A stretch of 6,777 bases of DNA, taken from Anaerolineaceae bacterium. GTDB lineage: Bacteria; Chloroflexota; Anaerolineae; Anaerolineales; Anaerolineaceae. Below the pieces are notes generated by a model, which ran no database searches, had not been told where the DNA came from, and saw only the letters and a list, made by a program, of their open reading frames with translations. The stretch covers positions 1 through 6,777 of the forward strand of contig DNOU01000081.1 in NCBI GenBank assembly GCA_003501835.1, given 5' to 3'. The position numbers were made by a program, and so were the translations under genes. This document shows positions 5,811 to 6,777 of this stretch, piece after piece. Each line of letters starts with the position of its first letter. The first letter of the stretch is position 1.

Positions 5811-6301
5811 TCACAATCCTGCCTGCGTTTTTCAGCGCTCTCGACAGTTGACAACTTAGTTTCCAGCTCATCAACCCTGCGCTTGAGGTCATCAATCACA
5901 CGGTCCTTCGCTGTGTTCTCATCGACCAGTTTTTTTACCTGGTCTTTTAGCCGGCTGTTCTCTTTTTGCAGGGTTGCGATGGTCATGTCGTCCGCTTTGG
6001 TCTTGTCACGCAATATCCGGATTTCGTCTTCAAGCTCTGCGATGCGCTTTTCCTGCCGGCTCACCTGCTCATACAGCATCTTGACCTGTTGACCAGAGAC
6101 ATCGCTGATCAGGTCTGCTGCTTTGGCAATGGATTCAAGCGTCTTATTGATGCTATCCTGGTCAATGGCATGAGCTTCGGATGTTATCTTGCCGGATTCA
6201 GCACGCACCTTTTTCTTTGTGGCAATAGAATTGATCAGAATCCCAAGCGCGCCAGAACCAACGATCGCCACAATTAGAGTAACGATCTGGTCGGTGGTCA
6301 T
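5807..6301 (-). CDS. Membrane-anchored coiled-coil protein, function unknown
   Basis: A 164-residue protein with one N-terminal membrane segment (about residues 5-27, IVTLIVAIVGSGALGILI) followed at once by basic ATKKKVR. By the positive-inside rule this places the rest in the cytoplasm. Residues about 70-155 are a long coiled coil with heptad-like Leu/Ile/Val spacing (EKRIAELEDEIRILRDK, LQKENSRLKDQVKKLVDE, DDLKRRVDELETKLSTVE). It lies just after the holin-like gene, four nt separate the two, and its own SD is weak, so reinitiation after the holin stop is plausible. It could be a lysis accessory or membrane tether. The predicted topology argues against a spanin, whose coiled coil would face the periplasm. 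I do not recognise a named family. Confidence 0.8.
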   Translation of the reverse strand: MTTDQIVTLIVAIVGSGALGILINSIATKKKVRAESGKITSEAHAIDQDSINKTLESIAKAADLISDVSGQQVKMLYEQVSRQEKRIAELEDEIRILRDKTKADDMTIATLQKENSRLKDQVKKLVDENTAKDRVIDDLKRRVDELETKLSTVESAEKRRQDCE

Positions 6302-6305
6302 AGTA

Positions 6306-6569
6306 TTAGTCCGACTTGGTTATGGATTTGCCAACATCATATATTCCGCTCGCCATCAAGCCGTATGCCAGGCCGAAAATGACCGCATTGAACCACTCAG
6401 AGAAACTGGCCAACGGCGCCAGGCTCCATTGATAGGCAATGCCCACCAGGATGCCCACGGCCATGCTCACAAAGGGAAGGGCGCCCGAAGGAATGTTGAT
6501 CTTTTTGAACCATTCCACCAGGGCAAGAACAACAGCAACCAGAGGTAAACCCGCGACAAAGACTTCCAT
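6306..6569 (-). CDS. Small three-helix membrane protein, holin-like
   Basis: An 87-residue, very hydrophobic protein with three predicted membrane helices: about residues 4-20 (FVAGLPLVAVVLALVEW), 31-46 (LPFVSMAVGILVGIAY) and 61-79 (NAVIFGLAYGLMASGIYDVG). It ends in a short charged tail KSITKSD. Size, three helices and charged C-terminus fit class I holins, which time lysis by opening holes in the inner membrane. No endolysin is visible next to it, so the role is inferred. It is the first gene after the promoter and leader. The SD is poor (GGGA only 2-3 nt from the ATG), so translation may depend on leader structure. Another small phage membrane protein is the main alternative. Confidence 0.7.
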   Translation of the reverse strand: MEVFVAGLPLVAVVLALVEWFKKINIPSGALPFVSMAVGILVGIAYQWSLAPLASFSEWFNAVIFGLAYGLMASGIYDVGKSITKSD

Positions 6570-6586
6570 TATCCCGCTCGCTTTCT

Positions 6587-6614
6587 CGTGGGCTTAAACA
6601 GGCAAACGCCCACG
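6587..6614 (-). promoter_or_regulatory. Leader hairpin 2, mutually exclusive with hairpin 1
   Basis: CGTGGGC at 6587-6593 is complementary to GCCCACG at 6608-6614, a 7-bp stem around a 14-nt loop. The arm at 6608-6614 overlaps the inner and outer stems of the hairpin at 6607-6636, so an RNA can form only one of the two. Hairpin 2 ends 17 nt before the first gene's ATG and could influence ribosome access. An attenuator or translation switch is inference. Confidence 0.45.
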
Positions 6615-6636
6615 ACTAAAAAATTAGTCGTAGGCG
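6607..6636 (-). promoter_or_regulatory. Leader hairpin 1 (long interrupted inverted repeat)
   Basis: ACGACTAA at 6612-6619 pairs with TTAGTCGT at 6624-6631 across an AAAA loop. After one mismatch (6611/6632), CGCC at 6607-6610 pairs with GGCG at 6633-6636. That gives 8 plus 4 bp. In the transcript the stem is followed by TTTGCCTGTTT, a broken T-stretch, so it would be at best a weak terminator. It lies in the 5' leader between promoter and first gene. It could also be a chromosomal repeat of another family. Confidence 0.6.
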
Positions 6637-6646
6637 CTCATCTCTA

Positions 6647-6657
6647 CGGGTGACCCG
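6647..6657. promoter_or_regulatory. Perfect 11-bp palindrome just downstream of the predicted transcription start
   Basis: CGGGT at 6647-6651 and ACCCG at 6653-6657 form a perfect inverted repeat around one base. It lies about 25-30 nt after the expected transcription start. It could be a small operator or the first RNA hairpin of the leader. It is short, so chance is possible. Confidence 0.35.
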
Positions 6658-6686
6658 AACTACATCAGGTCTGCATATTATTATCT

Positions 6687-6715
6687 AGTATATATGGGTT
6701 GATTCTACTTGTCAA
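6687..6715 (-). promoter_or_regulatory. Sigma70-type promoter for the head-packaging operon
   Basis: On the minus strand TTGACA (6710-6715) is followed by a 17-nt spacer and TATACT (6687-6692). The -35 is a perfect consensus match and the -10 has five of six. An AT-rich stretch continues past the -10. Transcription would start near 6680, giving a leader of about 110 nt. The promoter faces the whole co-directional cassette. Being this close to consensus, it may need a repressor or physical separation for late timing. Confidence 0.8.
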
Positions 6716-6777
6716 GCCCAGATGTACTGGTATTTTGCTCCAATCCTTCTTTTGCCTTCCTTCTGCACCAATCCAGG
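6705..6777 (-). other. Possible 3' end of an upstream gene (or non-coding)
   Basis: Minus-strand frames remain open from the window edge. One ends in TAG at 6705-6707 and would encode a C-terminus LDWCRRKAKEGLEQNTSTSG plus LDK. Another ends in TGA at 6712-6714, within the -35 box, and would end RRIGAKYQYIWA. Either could be the tail of an upstream co-directional gene, with the promoter embedded in its end. The stretch is too short to decide, and the 7-mer CCAATCC occurring twice (6740-6746, 6768-6774) could instead be part of a regulatory region. Confidence 0.2.

Overview
The window holds the start of a tailed-phage late operon, almost certainly from a prophage or temperate siphovirus-like element. 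Every supportable gene is on the minus strand, so transcription runs from high to low coordinates. In transcript order the genes are: a small three-helix holin-like membrane protein, a membrane-anchored coiled-coil protein, an HNH endonuclease, terminase small subunit, terminase large subunit, a 67-residue protein of unknown function, a portal protein fused to a MuF-like minor head protein, an HK97-type prohead protease, and the N-terminal delta (scaffold-like) domain of a major capsid protein that runs off the left edge. An HNH gene next to TerS/TerL and an HK97-type portal/protease/capsid set are typical of cos-packaging phages with HK97-fold heads.

A near-consensus sigma70-type promoter (TTGACA, 17-nt spacer, TATACT) lies at 6687-6715. 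It is followed by a leader of about 110 nt with three inverted repeats, two of which share one arm and so cannot form together. The first gene begins at 6569. Five junctions are 4-nt ATGA stop/start overlaps (coiled-coil/HNH, TerS/TerL, TerL/67-aa protein, 67-aa protein/portal, protease/capsid), which suggests translational coupling through the cassette.

The unusual feature is a family of three diverged REP-like palindromic repeats within about 900 nt of the head genes. Each has a CCTCTCCC / GGGAGAGG stem with a different 3-nt loop, followed by a G-rich tail containing GTGAGGGG. Copies B and C are read in frame inside the portal-minor head gene, giving the related peptides ALSRRERG and NLSHRERN. 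Copy A fills the portal-protease gap, the only wide break in the tightly packed part of the cassette from TerS onward. Copies A and B also fit a G-quadruplex pattern on the template strand. Copy C sits exactly at the portal/minor-head domain boundary, and an SD-preceded ATG lies just downstream of it. The fusion may therefore have arisen by repeat insertion, and the minor head part may still be translated separately.

Host: base composition looks moderate. This type of repeat (coding for peptides like LTPALSRRERG) is known from several bacterial phyla, including Chloroflexota and various Proteobacteria. I lean weakly toward an uncultured Chloroflexota-like host but cannot establish it. I found no tRNA, rRNA, CRISPR array, integrase or plus-strand gene.
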